A model generated the notes under the pieces. The model was not told where the DNA came from. It made no database searches and was given only the letters and a program-made list of their open reading frames with translations. DNA of 64,000 nucleotides from G963556115 sp963678205. GTDB lineage: Bacteria; Planctomycetota; SZUA-567. The stretch is from NCBI GenBank assembly GCA_963678205.1, contig OY782760.1, positions 868,001 through 932,000 on the forward strand, written 5' to 3'. Made by a program: the position numbers and the translations under genes. Numbering within the stretch: the first letter of the stretch is position 1; the number at the start of each line of letters is the position of its first letter. Positions 17,403 through 26,278 of this stretch are shown one piece after another.

Positions 17403-20400
17403 CTATTTCTTTAGTAGTTCTTTAGCTTTCTTTAGCTTTCTGTTCTTAGCCATCAGTGCAAATTCAATAAGAACTGGGCTTGCAATAAAGATTGATGAGT
17501 AAGTACCCACTATAATACCAATGAATAGTGTGAATGAGAATGCTCTGATAACTTCACCACCGGTGACAAGTAGGGCAAGTACTACAAGCATTGTTGTCAA
17601 ACTTGTAACGATTGTACGAGCTAATGTCTGGTTTAGGGAGAGGTCAATAGTTTCAGCAAACTCTTTGGTAGAAGTGCCAAGATTTTCTCTAATACGGTCG
17701 AAGATAACGATTGTATCGTTGAGTGAGTAACCAACCAAAGTTAGAAGTGCGGCAACTACTGTCAGACTAATTTGGCCATTTAATAGACCAAGACTGTCAG
17801 CAACAGCAAGAGCACCTACTGTAAAGAGTACGTCATGAGCTAAGGCAATAACCGCACCAGCACCAAATGAGATCTTGAACTGGAAGCGAAGCCAGATATA
17901 GATAAAGATTGCTACCATTGAGAAGATAAGAGCTAAAATAGCCTGCCTGATCATTTCTGAAGCAACAGAACCACCAATGAAATTGAAGCGTGGGAAAGGT
18001 TCTGTGAAGCTCAACATGCCCTGATCGCGTAATTTCTGAAGCTGTTCTCTAACCTTACTGTTTAGGGTTATATCATCGACTGTCGTGCCGTCAAGTTCTA
18101 CAGTTGGTAGACCTGCGTATACAACAACAGATTTTGCATCATCACCTGCTTCTACTTCAATTTTTTCAAGGCTTGTGTATTTATCAAGAATATTAGTAAG
18201 ACTTTTAGTATCAACAGCTTTAGGCATAGTAATATCTATTTTGAATACAGCGATACTGTCTTTAGATTTATCTTCGATTCTTGATTCACTTACAACAAGA
18301 CCATTTTTGACAAGTGGGAAGGCTTTTTCAATCATTGCCTTGAGATCACCTGATGTTTTAAGTGCCATGTTCTTTTCTGAAGTGTTTCCAGGTGATTGAA
18401 CATTCGAAGTACGAAGAATGTATTGATCAAACATGCCGTTTTTGCCCTGACCATATGTCTGCATGGTTAGATCCTGAAACTCTTTAGTAATAGGATCAAG
18501 CTTGTCACGGAATTCTGAAGCTGACATTGGTTCTTTGAGCTCAATCTGAGCAAATAAACCACCTGTGAAGTCCTGCGAAAGGTTCTTTTTCCCTCTGCCA
18601 ATTACAACAGACATGCCGATTACAATACAGATTATACTGAGAATAATTGCAGGACGGCGAAGTTTGCTGAATGAAACGTTTGGACGTTTGAAGAATCTGT
18701 TCATCTTTAGATCCTTAACCCAGCCGAACTCCATAAGTGCTTCGAAACACCAGCGAGTTAGGACAAGTGAAGTGAATACTGAACAGATTATACCAATAAT
18801 AAGTGTTATCGCAAAGCCCTTTACCGCTTCTGTACCGAACTGGTGAAGTATAAGAGCTGTAATGAATGTAGTAACGTTTGCATCAACAATAGTTACAAAT
18901 GCTCTTTCATAACCAAGTTGAATTGCTCTTGCTAAAGTATTACCCTTGGTACGTTCTTCACGTATCCTTTCAAAAATAAGAACATTCGCGTCCACCGCCA
19001 TACCGATAGTCAGGATAAGACCAGCAATACCAGGCAGAGTTAGAGTAGCGTTCAAACCAGAAAGAAGGGCGATAATTAAAAGCATATTAACAAATAGTAT
19101 GATGTCTGTAACGATACCAGCCACCCTATAGTATGCAAGCATGAATAGTAGAACAAGTCCCAGACCAATTGCCATAGCAGTGATACCAGACCTAATAGAG
19201 TCTTCACCAAGGCTTGGTCCAACAGTGTTTTCAAATTCTACTTGTACTTGTGTCTTTAGTGAACCACTCTTGAGTACAACTTCTAGGTTTTTCGCTTCTT
19301 CTACTGAGAAGTCGCCTGTAATAGTACCTTGATTTGAAATAGCACTTTGGATAGTTGGGGCGCTCTTTAGTTTGCCATCTAAAACGATAGCAAGCCTGCG
19401 ACCAATATTGTTTCTGGTGACATTCTCAAAAATTAGTGCACCACGTGGGCTCATACGGAAAACGATCTCGTAAGTACCAGGTCTTGACATGCTTTGACGG
19501 GCAGAAGCACCACTGATAAAGTCACCTGTTAAGAGTATTTCTTGAGAAAGAACTACGCCTTCACCATCATCGGTGTGCATCCAGTCATAGAGCTGTTCGC
19601 CATAAACGTCAGTATTGAAACCGTCGCTGATTTTGATTTCATCATTGTTGAGGAATCTACCAAGACGACGAGAGAAGTTCTTTTTATCTTCAGTGCCTCC
19701 AAGTCTAGACATTTGAGTTACAAGAGCGTTATCACTTCCTTGTCCTTGTGCAGGAATAGTAAGGCGGAATTGCAATTGCCCCATTTTCTTAAGAAGGTTG
19801 ATAATTCTTTGAGCCGAAGATGAACTCATTCCAGGCATCTGGATAAGAAGTTTGTCGTTGCCTTGGACATTTACACTGATTTCTTCAAGACCAGATGTGT
19901 TCAAGCGGTTCCTGATAACTTCTGAAGCATTATCAAAGTTCTGTTTTACCTGTGTCTTCTCAACTTCTACTTTTTTAGTGAGTTCGTCAACTTTTGCTTT
20001 TTCTGCAGATGGGTTGCTCTTTAGGGCAGTAAGTTCTTCTTCAAGCTTGTTTAGTTTTGTATAATCAGGAAGAAGTCTTAAGCGAACTTCAGTACCACCA
20101 ACCAAGTCTAGACCAAATTTGAGTGGAAGTTTATTGTACCAAGGCTGAATCATGCTTCTAAGCTGAGCTTCTTCCGCTCTTTCAGTATCTGTCTTATTCG
20201 CTTTGGCTTCAAGTTCTGCGATTTTCTTCCCAAGCATAGCCTGAGTGTTTTCCATACGTGTTGTCCACGAGCTTACAAGAGAGTCTGCGACTTTCTGCAT
20301 ATTTTCTTGTGGGAACTTCATCGCTTTTATCTGATCAAGAAGAGGTTTGATGTATTCTGGGTTATTTTTGTCCAGTGATACATTCAATTCACTAAGTGAT

Positions 20401-20669
20401 GTAAGAACTTTGCTAAGTTCTGGGGCGACCCCTTCACGCCCTTCATAACTTGCCAGAGCCTCACGTTCCTGTCTGATTTTACTGTCAAGAGGAGTCTCTT
20501 TGTAATCTGGAGTCTTACATAGTTGAAGTATAACAACCAATGTAATTACTGCCATTACCGCAAGTTTTGCGAAAATTGTCTTGTTCTTTATCGCTGAGAC
20601 GATGCAGATAACTACTGCTACAGCAACAAGAACATATTGCCAAAAGTTAAGATCAAGAAAAATATCCAT
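17403..20669 (-). CDS. secDF: Fused protein translocase subunit SecDF
   Basis: A single 1088-residue chain joining SecD and SecF, which use the ion gradient to pull proteins through SecYEG. The SecD half has a first membrane helix, a long charged coiled-coil stretch (about 50-240), a P1 periplasmic domain (LPLKFGLDLVGGTEVRLRL, NVQGNDKLLIQMPGM) and TM4-5 motifs LTLPGIAGLILTIGMAVDANVLIFERIREE. The SecF half begins near 665 and has LSQDFTGG and LTLVGYSLNDTIVIFDRIREN. The Asp residues in these membrane motifs are those linked to ion movement. yajC lies 81 bases upstream on the same strand, the usual partner. Confidence 0.96.
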   Translation of the reverse strand: MDIFLDLNFWQYVLVAVAVVICIVSAIKNKTIFAKLAVMAVITLVVILQLCKTPDYKETPLDSKIRQEREALASYEGREGVAPELSKVLTSLSELNVSLDKNNPEYIKPLLDQIKAMKFPQENMQKVADSLVSSWTTRMENTQAMLGKKIAELEAKANKTDTERAEEAQLRSMIQPWYNKLPLKFGLDLVGGTEVRLRLLPDYTKLNKLEEELTALKSNPSAEKAKVDELTKKVEVEKTQVKQNFDNASEVIRNRLNTSGLEEISVNVQGNDKLLIQMPGMSSSSAQRIINLLKKMGQLQFRLTIPAQGQGSDNALVTQMSRLGGTEDKKNFSRRLGRFLNNDEIKISDGFNTDVYGEQLYDWMHTDDGEGVVLSQEILLTGDFISGASARQSMSRPGTYEIVFRMSPRGALIFENVTRNNIGRRLAIVLDGKLKSAPTIQSAISNQGTITGDFSVEEAKNLEVVLKSGSLKTQVQVEFENTVGPSLGEDSIRSGITAMAIGLGLVLLFMLAYYRVAGIVTDIILFVNMLLIIALLSGLNATLTLPGIAGLILTIGMAVDANVLIFERIREERTKGNTLARAIQLGYERAFVTIVDANVTTFITALILHQFGTEAVKGFAITLIIGIICSVFTSLVLTRWCFEALMEFGWVKDLKMNRFFKRPNVSFSKLRRPAIILSIICIVIGMSVVIGRGKKNLSQDFTGGLFAQIELKEPMSASEFRDKLDPITKEFQDLTMQTYGQGKNGMFDQYILRTSNVQSPGNTSEKNMALKTSGDLKAMIEKAFPLVKNGLVVSESRIEDKSKDSIAVFKIDITMPKAVDTKSLTNILDKYTSLEKIEVEAGDDAKSVVVYAGLPTVELDGTTVDDITLNSKVREQLQKLRDQGMLSFTEPFPRFNFIGGSVASEMIRQAILALIFSMVAIFIYIWLRFQFKISFGAGAVIALAHDVLFTVGALAVADSLGLLNGQISLTVVAALLTLVGYSLNDTIVIFDRIRENLGTSTKEFAETIDLSLNQTLARTIVTSLTTMLVVLALLVTGGEVIRAFSFTLFIGIIVGTYSSIFIASPVLIEFALMAKNRKLKKAKELLKK

Positions 20670-20750
20670 GTAATGTTCCCCAAAATCAAAAATGCTATAT
20701 AATTTATAGACTAAATATTATTTATTTAAAGCGTTGTAGTGTGTTTTGAA

Positions 20751-21173
20751 CTATTTCTGTTCAATTTTTTCTGCAACACCTTCTTGTGGTTCTTCTGTAG
20801 CACCTTTACCTGCATTGACACTCATGATAGCACTGCGGTCAAAGGTAAGTGTGAAGTCACTCTTTTTATCAGGCTTTATAGTCATTGTGTCATCAGTAAG
20901 TTTTACGATTTCTCCGTGAATGCGACCAATAGTAACAACTTTGTCGCCTTTTTTAATTTCATTTAGCTTTTCTTTTGCAGCTTTTTGTTTCTTTTTGTTC
21001 TTTCTCATAGAGTAGATTAGCCAGATCCATACAGCACCTAGACCAACAAGCATAAGTGGGCTGTCAAAAAAACTAGGTGCTTTCTCGGCTGTATCCTTTG
21101 CTGGTTGTGTCGTTGTCGCTTCCGCTCCTGTAGCAACTGCTGTGCTGCCATCTTCTGCTGCATATGCATTCAT
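20751..21173 (-). CDS. yajC: Preprotein translocase subunit YajC
   Basis: A small accessory protein of the Sec holotranslocase. One transmembrane helix (about 38-57, LMLVGLGAVWIWLIYSM) is followed by the basic KNKKKQKAAKEKL stretch and the YajC core IKKGDKVVTIGRIHGEIVKL. The 140-residue length is longer than the usual 85-115 because of an N-terminal Ala/Thr-rich segment (1-36), which may act as a signal sequence or external tail. It is upstream of secDF and probably shares its promoter. The 270-base gap to the divergent HIT gene should hold both promoters. Confidence 0.93.
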   Translation of the reverse strand: MNAYAAEDGSTAVATGAEATTTQPAKDTAEKAPSFFDSPLMLVGLGAVWIWLIYSMRKNKKKQKAAKEKLNEIKKGDKVVTIGRIHGEIVKLTDDTMTIKPDKKSDFTLTFDRSAIMSVNAGKGATEEPQEGVAEKIEQK

Positions 21174-21283
21174 AATTAATTGCCTTTCATTTTTTGAAAA
21201 TTATATTATTAAATTATAATCTTACACACTATTAAATGCTGATAAACAAATAATTGTTAAAAAGTGTTAACTTTTATTGACTA

Positions 21284-21313
21284 TTGACAAGTCCTGTGTT
21301 TATCGTGCATTAT
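21284..21313 (+). promoter_or_regulatory. Possible promoter for the HIT gene
   Basis: A consensus TTGACA box (21284-21289) is followed after 18 bases by a CATTAT hexamer. The match of the second box is poor. Downstream, at about 21347-21364, a short AT palindrome bounded by CCC and GGGG lies before the gene. Confidence 0.35.
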
Positions 21314-21443
21314 ATTTATAGTAATAATGGAGTATAAAGCAAGCCCTTATATATATATAGGGGAGATTTTTATTTTTTCTTATAACATATTTGCGTGTGA
21401 TAAGTATAATCATGAAATATTGTATGGTAATTAGGAGAAAACT

Positions 21444-21794
21444 ATGGATTATGATGTAGATAATATTTTTTCAAAGATTATAAATGGTGAGATACCCTCT
21501 AATAAAGTCTATGAAGATGATGATATACTTGCGTTTAGAGATGTTAATCCACAGGCGCCTGTGCATATACTTATTATTCCTAAAAAAGCTAAGATTTGCA
21601 GGCTTGGTGACTGTGATGACAATGATATCGAGATATTAGGTAAGATGAATGTTGCTGCTGCAAAAATAGCAAAACTGGAAAGATTAGAGTCATTTAGGAT
21701 TGTTGTTAATTCTGGAGCAGGAGCTGGACAGACGGTATTTCATATTCATATGCATTTGCTTGGGGGCAGGGAACTTGGTGAAGCAATAATATAA
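21444..21794 (+). CDS. HIT-family nucleotide hydrolase/transferase
   Basis: A 116-residue histidine-triad protein of the HINT type, which hydrolyses AMP-lysine-like phosphoramidates. It starts DNIFSKIINGEIPS, a family hallmark, has VHILIIPKK in the middle and the active-site triad HIHMHLLGG near residue 103. A Shine-Dalgarno (AGGAG) precedes the ATG. The methyltransferase follows 24 bases later on the same strand. Confidence 0.93.
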   Translation: MDYDVDNIFSKIINGEIPSNKVYEDDDILAFRDVNPQAPVHILIIPKKAKICRLGDCDDNDIEILGKMNVAAAKIAKLERLESFRIVVNSGAGAGQTVFHIHMHLLGGRELGEAII

Positions 21795-21818
21795 TTGGAT
21801 ACTAGGATTATTATAATT

Positions 21819-22493
21819 ATGGGTGTAAAGGAAGCTTTTGATAATGTTGCAGAAGAGTATGACTTTAGCAGAAGGGTACTGATCCCTTGTTTTGATGATT
21901 TTTATGGCACAGCTGTAAGGTTGGTCAAAACTATAAATAAAACTGTGCCTAAAATACTCGATCTTGGTGTTGGGACAGGGCTTTTATCTGCACTTGTACT
22001 GGATGAAATACCAGATGCTCAGATTATTGGTATAGATATTTCGGAAAATATGCTTTTACAGGCTGAAAAAAGATTTAAAGGTAGGGTTGAGCTGGTTTTA
22101 GGCAATTATCTTACTGGAGATATAGGGTCTGGGTATGACGCAGTAATATCTTCACTATCGATTCATCATCTTGAATGTAAAGATAAGGCTAAGCTGTTTT
22201 ATAATATATATGATTCTTTGAAGATAAACGGTATATTTATAAATGCAGATCAAATCAAAGGATACAGTAATAGTATAGAACGTATGTACAGAGATGTCTG
22301 GTATGAGCAAATGCGTATGAAGGGTATTACTAAAGAGTTGCTAGAGACTTCTGAAAATAGAATGAAAGAGGATAATATGTCTACTCTTGCCGCGCAATTG
22401 CAGTGGCTAAAAGATGCAGCATTTACAGATGTTAACTGCTGGTATAAGAACTTTATTTTTACTGTTTATTCAGGTATAAAAGATCATGCTTAA
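21819..22493 (+). CDS. Class I SAM-dependent methyltransferase
   Basis: Residues about 45-60 (ILDLGVGTGLLSALV) form motif I of a Rossmann-fold SAM methyltransferase, followed by the acidic IGIDISENML loop and an ISSLSIHHLE motif. The substrate cannot be told from sequence. It resembles the small stand-alone methyltransferases of the UbiE/Methyltransf_25 kind. I place the start at the ATG at 21819 rather than the upstream in-frame TTG at 21795; AGGA lies about 10 bases upstream. The gene converges with uvrC 14 bases later, with no obvious terminator between. Confidence 0.82.
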   Translation: MGVKEAFDNVAEEYDFSRRVLIPCFDDFYGTAVRLVKTINKTVPKILDLGVGTGLLSALVLDEIPDAQIIGIDISENMLLQAEKRFKGRVELVLGNYLTGDIGSGYDAVISSLSIHHLECKDKAKLFYNIYDSLKINGIFINADQIKGYSNSIERMYRDVWYEQMRMKGITKELLETSENRMKEDNMSTLAAQLQWLKDAAFTDVNCWYKNFIFTVYSGIKDHA

Positions 22494-22506
22494 GAGTAGG
22501 ACCTTT

Positions 22507-23820
22507 TCATTTCTTTGATTCGCCAAAGACTGCTTTTCGTCTGAGAATATGGTGATAATGCTGGGCAAAACGGTGGGATTCGTCTCTGACATGCATTAAT
22601 AATCTAAGGCCTTCGTTTCTTTTGGTCATACGGATTGGGTCGCTATGACCTTCTTTATAAATGAGTTCTTCTTTTTTTGCTATTGAAATTAGTGCTTTGG
22701 GCTTTACTCCGATATTTCTTAAAGCTTCAGATGCAGAGTGGAGTTGACCTTTGCCTCCATCTATCATTATTATATCTGGAAGTTCTCCACCTTCACGGGC
22801 GATACGCCCATACCTTCTTGATACTACTTCGTTTATGCACTCAAAATCATTCTGACCTTCGACAGTCTTGATTTTAAACCTTCTATAGTCATTTTTAAAT
22901 GGCTGACCGTCAACAAATTTTACCAAAGAACCTACAGTTTCACCACCTTGCAAGTTAGCTATGTCTATACCTTCAATGGTTTTAGGGGTAAAGTTTAGCT
23001 TGAGTGCTTCCTTGAGCCGAATTAAGCCTTTTTCTGCTTCAATTACTGGCACCATTGGGGCGAGCGAGTCGTCTAGTTCTGGATATTGGTTTAAATTTTC
23101 GAGTGCAGTAATAAGATCACGTAACGCTCCTGCTTCTTCGTAATGGTATTCAGTTGCAGCTTTTGCCATGTCTTTACGTAAATCCTCTATAAGATCTTTT
23201 TTCTGCCCTGAGAGGAATCTTATAAGCCCGGAGATTCTTTTACGGTATTCTATTTTGCTTACTTCGCCTTTGCAGACTCCGCTGCAGCGACCAATGTGAT
23301 AATTGAGGCATCCTCTCTGCCTGAAGGCATTTTTATCATCTGCTTTAATTCTTCTCTTGCAAGCTCTGAACTGGAAAACTCGTTGAAGCTGTGAAATACA
23401 GGCTTTAAGATCTCCTGAGGATACAAAAGGACCGAAATATTTAGATTTGGGATGATTTTTTTTGCGGGTAACGATTACCTGCGGAAAGTCTTCATCCACG
23501 GTAATTTCTATATATGGATACAGCTCATTATGTTTGAGCATTATGTTGTATTTTGGTTGTAGGTCTTTGATAAGCCTACTTTCTAAAAGTAATGCTTCAA
23601 GTTCGGTTTCAGTTACTATATAGTCAAAATCTATAATGTTTTCTACCAGAGCAATAGTTTTAGGTGTGTGATCATTTTTTTGAAAATATGAGAGAACACG
23701 TTTGGGGAGATTCTTGGCCTTGCCAACATATATTTCTATACCTGAAATGTCTTTCATAATATAGACACCAGGCTGAGGAGGCAGGTTTTTAGCTTTTTCA
23801 ATTAATTCTTTGTTATTCAT
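22507..23820 (-). CDS. uvrC: UvrABC system protein C, short form lacking the C-terminal HhH domain
   Basis: Dual-incision nuclease of excision repair. The GIY-YIG domain (about 15-95) has PGVYIMKD and VGKAKNLPKRV. A cysteine cluster (about 155-185, CKRRI, CLNYHIGRCSGVC) fits the UvrC iron-sulfur site, and a UVR motif lies at about 200-235. The RNase H-like nuclease domain has EGIDIAN, a GQNDFECINEV motif, DIIMIDGGKGQL and RDESHRFAQHYH. It ends about 10 residues later, at 437 aa. E. coli UvrC has 610 aa, with two helix-hairpin-helix motifs after that point. Those are missing here. Confidence 0.93.
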   Translation of the reverse strand: MNNKELIEKAKNLPPQPGVYIMKDISGIEIYVGKAKNLPKRVLSYFQKNDHTPKTIALVENIIDFDYIVTETELEALLLESRLIKDLQPKYNIMLKHNELYPYIEITVDEDFPQVIVTRKKNHPKSKYFGPFVSSGDLKACISQLQRVFQFRACKRRIKADDKNAFRQRGCLNYHIGRCSGVCKGEVSKIEYRKRISGLIRFLSGQKKDLIEDLRKDMAKAATEYHYEEAGALRDLITALENLNQYPELDDSLAPMVPVIEAEKGLIRLKEALKLNFTPKTIEGIDIANLQGGETVGSLVKFVDGQPFKNDYRRFKIKTVEGQNDFECINEVVSRRYGRIAREGGELPDIIMIDGGKGQLHSASEALRNIGVKPKALISIAKKEELIYKEGHSDPIRMTKRNEGLRLLMHVRDESHRFAQHYHHILRRKAVFGESKK

Positions 23821-23829
23821 ATATATATT

Positions 23830-23863
23830 ATAAAGGATTACTCCGGTTGTAGCAATCCTTTAT
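23830..23863 (-). terminator. Hairpin between the TSUP permease gene and uvrC
   Basis: A perfect 10-bp inverted repeat (ATAAAGGATT / AATCCTTTAT) with a 14-base loop, 10 bases upstream of the uvrC start on the minus strand. There is only a weak T tract, so it may be a terminator of the permease gene or a leader hairpin of uvrC. Confidence 0.45.
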
Positions 23864-23885
23864 GAGAAGCAATTTGCGGGATAAA

Positions 23886-24938
23886 TTATTTTGCCGTGTT
23901 GGCTTCGTTATCTATCGTTCCTGTTTCTGCAGCTATCCAGAAGTCGACATAGCTCTGTCTGAACAGGCGGATATGGATATATACTAAGTATAATACTAGT
24001 GCATTTATAATTACAAACTGAACAATATATCTAGCGGTTAAAGTGATCTGAGTCAGTGAGATAACACCAAATTCAGCAATGAGGAAGAAAATGAATATAA
24101 GGAAGAATTTTTTCATTGTTACTTCTGTAGTCAAGTAAGCAGCAAGGAAGATCCCTCCTAAAGTTACCCCTGGTAGAGCAGAGTACCATATCCCCCATGG
24201 AAGTGCATCCGGGTGTATTATATAATGTAATCCGGTTCCGAAAATTGACATTCCAGTCATTAGGGCAATACTTGTTACAATCGCAATGGCCGGTTGAACT
24301 CTAAATACTAGAGTAAGTAGGAAGTAGAAAACAGTGTCTACTCCGAATCCAAGCCAACCGGTAAAGATCCCACCCACATAAGCACATATAACAAGCATGG
24401 CTATATTCTTTTTTGTGAGTGCAATTGATGTTTTAGGGTATCGGTGTTTTCTTATAACTGAGTAGAATATTGCACTAACAAGGATAAAAGAGATGATATT
24501 GAAGGCATTCTTCAGAATACCCGGGTTATCCAGAGGGAAGATCATAATCGCACTGTAGGCTCCAGCAGCACCAAAGATCAGGCATATTGGCAGAACTTTC
24601 CATAAGAATAATCGCCTATCTTCTATAAACCATCGTATTGCGCCAATACCCATGCCATAACTCTGAATCATCATCGTATAGAGTACAGCTTCCAGTGGTG
24701 AAATTTTAAGATAGGTAAGAATGGGAAAGTATACCAGTCCGGCAGCCACAGGTGTTGTGTTGGCTACGGTTGCAGCTAAAACTCCAAGGATTGGCATGAA
24801 AAAATATTTCTGAGAGAGGTCAGGCCAGAATTTTGGTGTTAGAAATCCCCATAGAATCACAACCGAAATTAAAATGACATAAAGGGATAATTTATTCTGT
24901 TTTGCTTTTGATTTCTCTATATGCAGATTGTCGTCCAT
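23886..24938 (-). CDS. TauE/SafE (TSUP) family sulfite/organosulfonate-type permease
   Basis: A 350-residue integral membrane protein with about eight to nine hydrophobic helices and a cytoplasmic start. The repeated TSUP motif is visible in the first half (VAAGLVYFPILTYLKISPLEAV) and second half (GGIFTGWLGFGVDTVFYFLL...ALMTGMSIFGTG). The family exports or imports sulfite, sulfonates or related small anions; the substrate here is unknown. It lies between the sigma factor gene (31 bases upstream) and uvrC on the same strand, with no functional link apparent. Confidence 0.82.
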   Translation of the reverse strand: MDDNLHIEKSKAKQNKLSLYVILISVVILWGFLTPKFWPDLSQKYFFMPILGVLAATVANTTPVAAGLVYFPILTYLKISPLEAVLYTMMIQSYGMGIGAIRWFIEDRRLFLWKVLPICLIFGAAGAYSAIMIFPLDNPGILKNAFNIISFILVSAIFYSVIRKHRYPKTSIALTKKNIAMLVICAYVGGIFTGWLGFGVDTVFYFLLTLVFRVQPAIAIVTSIALMTGMSIFGTGLHYIIHPDALPWGIWYSALPGVTLGGIFLAAYLTTEVTMKKFFLIFIFFLIAEFGVISLTQITLTARYIVQFVIINALVLYLVYIHIRLFRQSYVDFWIAAETGTIDNEANTAK

Positions 24939-24969
24939 GGTTATTTATACCTTTTAAAAGGTTGTAAAA

Positions 24970-25803
24970 TTAATCATTTGAAATAATTTTTAATAGTTCA
25001 CGGAGGGCTTTAGTCTCTATTTGTCTGACTCTTTCACGAGTAATTGACTTATTTAGTACTTTGTCTCCAATGTCTTCCAGGGTCATCGTATCATTGACCC
25101 CTATTCCATAGCGATGTTTGATAATAAGGGCGGAGCGTTCGTCGATGCAGTCTAGTAATAATAGTAATTTTTTCTCATCTTCATCACTATATGCGCCTGA
25201 ACCCTTAGACTCATTTCTTGAAACTGCTGCAACTGCGATTATATCCTCCATCGCATTGCCGTCTTCATCGTTAAATCTTTGGCCAGTAAATGAAGAGGAC
25301 GAACCGGCGCCAATAGCTTTAAGAATAATGTCTATTTTGTCTTCAGGGATGTCTAAAAGTGCTGCTACTTCACTTGGATCAGGGGCTCTGTGGTAACGTT
25401 GGCTTAATTCGTTTGATGTTTGACGCCAACGATTTACCAACTCTACCATGTAGGCAGGAACTCTGACATTTTTAACTTTGGCAGCAAGTGCTCTTCTAAT
25501 TGATTGTTTAATCCACCATGAAGCATAGGTTGAAAAACGTTTATTTTCTTCGGCTTTGAACCTGTCTACTGCTTTCATGAGACCAAAATTGCCTTCGGCA
25601 ATCAGGTCGAGTAGTGGTAAACCTCTATTGGTGAATTTCTTTGCGATTGAGACAACTAATCTTAAATTACTTCTTATCAGATCCTCACGCGCCCATTCAT
25701 CACCTACAGATATTTTGCGGGCAAGTTCCTTTTCTTCTTCACCATTTAGCAGTTTGAATTCACTAATTTCTTTAAGATATATTGCAATGTCGCTATCAGC
25801 CAT
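24970..25803 (-). CDS. RNA polymerase sigma factor, sigma-70 family, short RpoD/RpoS-like
   Basis: A 277-residue sigma factor with all core regions but no long region 1.1. Region 1.2 is DIAIYLKEIS. Region 2 has LIRSNLRLVVSIAKKF, GNFGLMKAVDRF and RFSTYASWWIKQSIRRAL. Region 3 follows, and region 4.2 has TMTLEDIGDKVLNKSITRERVRQIETKALREL. Between 3 and 4 is an acidic/Ser stretch (about 175-215). In region 4.2 the usual 'LEEIG' reads LEDIGDKVLNKS, a slightly longer helix-turn-helix spacing. It could be a second, RpoS/SigB-like primary-type factor rather than the housekeeping one. Confidence 0.88.
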   Translation of the reverse strand: MADSDIAIYLKEISEFKLLNGEEEKELARKISVGDEWAREDLIRSNLRLVVSIAKKFTNRGLPLLDLIAEGNFGLMKAVDRFKAEENKRFSTYASWWIKQSIRRALAAKVKNVRVPAYMVELVNRWRQTSNELSQRYHRAPDPSEVAALLDIPEDKIDIILKAIGAGSSSSFTGQRFNDEDGNAMEDIIAVAAVSRNESKGSGAYSDEDEKKLLLLLDCIDERSALIIKHRYGIGVNDTMTLEDIGDKVLNKSITRERVRQIETKALRELLKIISND

Positions 25804-26194
25804 AAATCCAACCTATTTGAACGATTTCATGAGTTCTCTTAATATTTTAAATAGTATAGCGTATTTTATAAAAAATGGAACTACTTTTATTGTTCTACTT
25901 GATTTTTATTCTTTATATTTATGCTAATATAGTAATCTTGTGGTTACTAAGCTAATTTTATAGTTATAAACAAAATAAACTAGTAAAACGCAATATTTTT
26001 TAACTACTTTGGTAAATATTGATTGGTTTGATGCGGTTATGTGCAATTTTATCGTCCTGAATGCTAGATAAGATTTAGTAGCAAATATCAGGATAAAATA
26101 TTAAATTATCTGAAATAATTAGAATTATTACTGTATTTTAATTATAAGAATATATATTATCATAGTAATATGTAAGAGGGTTAACGTCAATTAT

Positions 26195-26216
26195 TTGATA
26201 TATCATATTATATCAA
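26195..26216. promoter_or_regulatory. Palindrome upstream of the ctpA-type gene
   Basis: A perfect 8-bp inverted repeat TTGATATA-N6-TATATCAA lies 62 bases before the gene start, in the divergent region between the sigma factor and the protease. The dyad suits an operator. The rest of the 475-base gap (25804-26278) is AT-rich, and I see no gene in it. Confidence 0.4.
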
Positions 26217-26278
26217 TGAGTATAAATTGAGATTACTTGAGTAGGTTAAAAGTGTCCAATAATACTAAAAGGAGAAAA

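Noticed and set aside
21347..21366. The AT palindrome with CCC/GGGG ends before the HIT gene as a terminator.
   Set aside because: It lies in a divergent upstream region and lacks a clear T tract in the reading direction, although T-rich sequence is nearby. It is more likely chance or regulatory.
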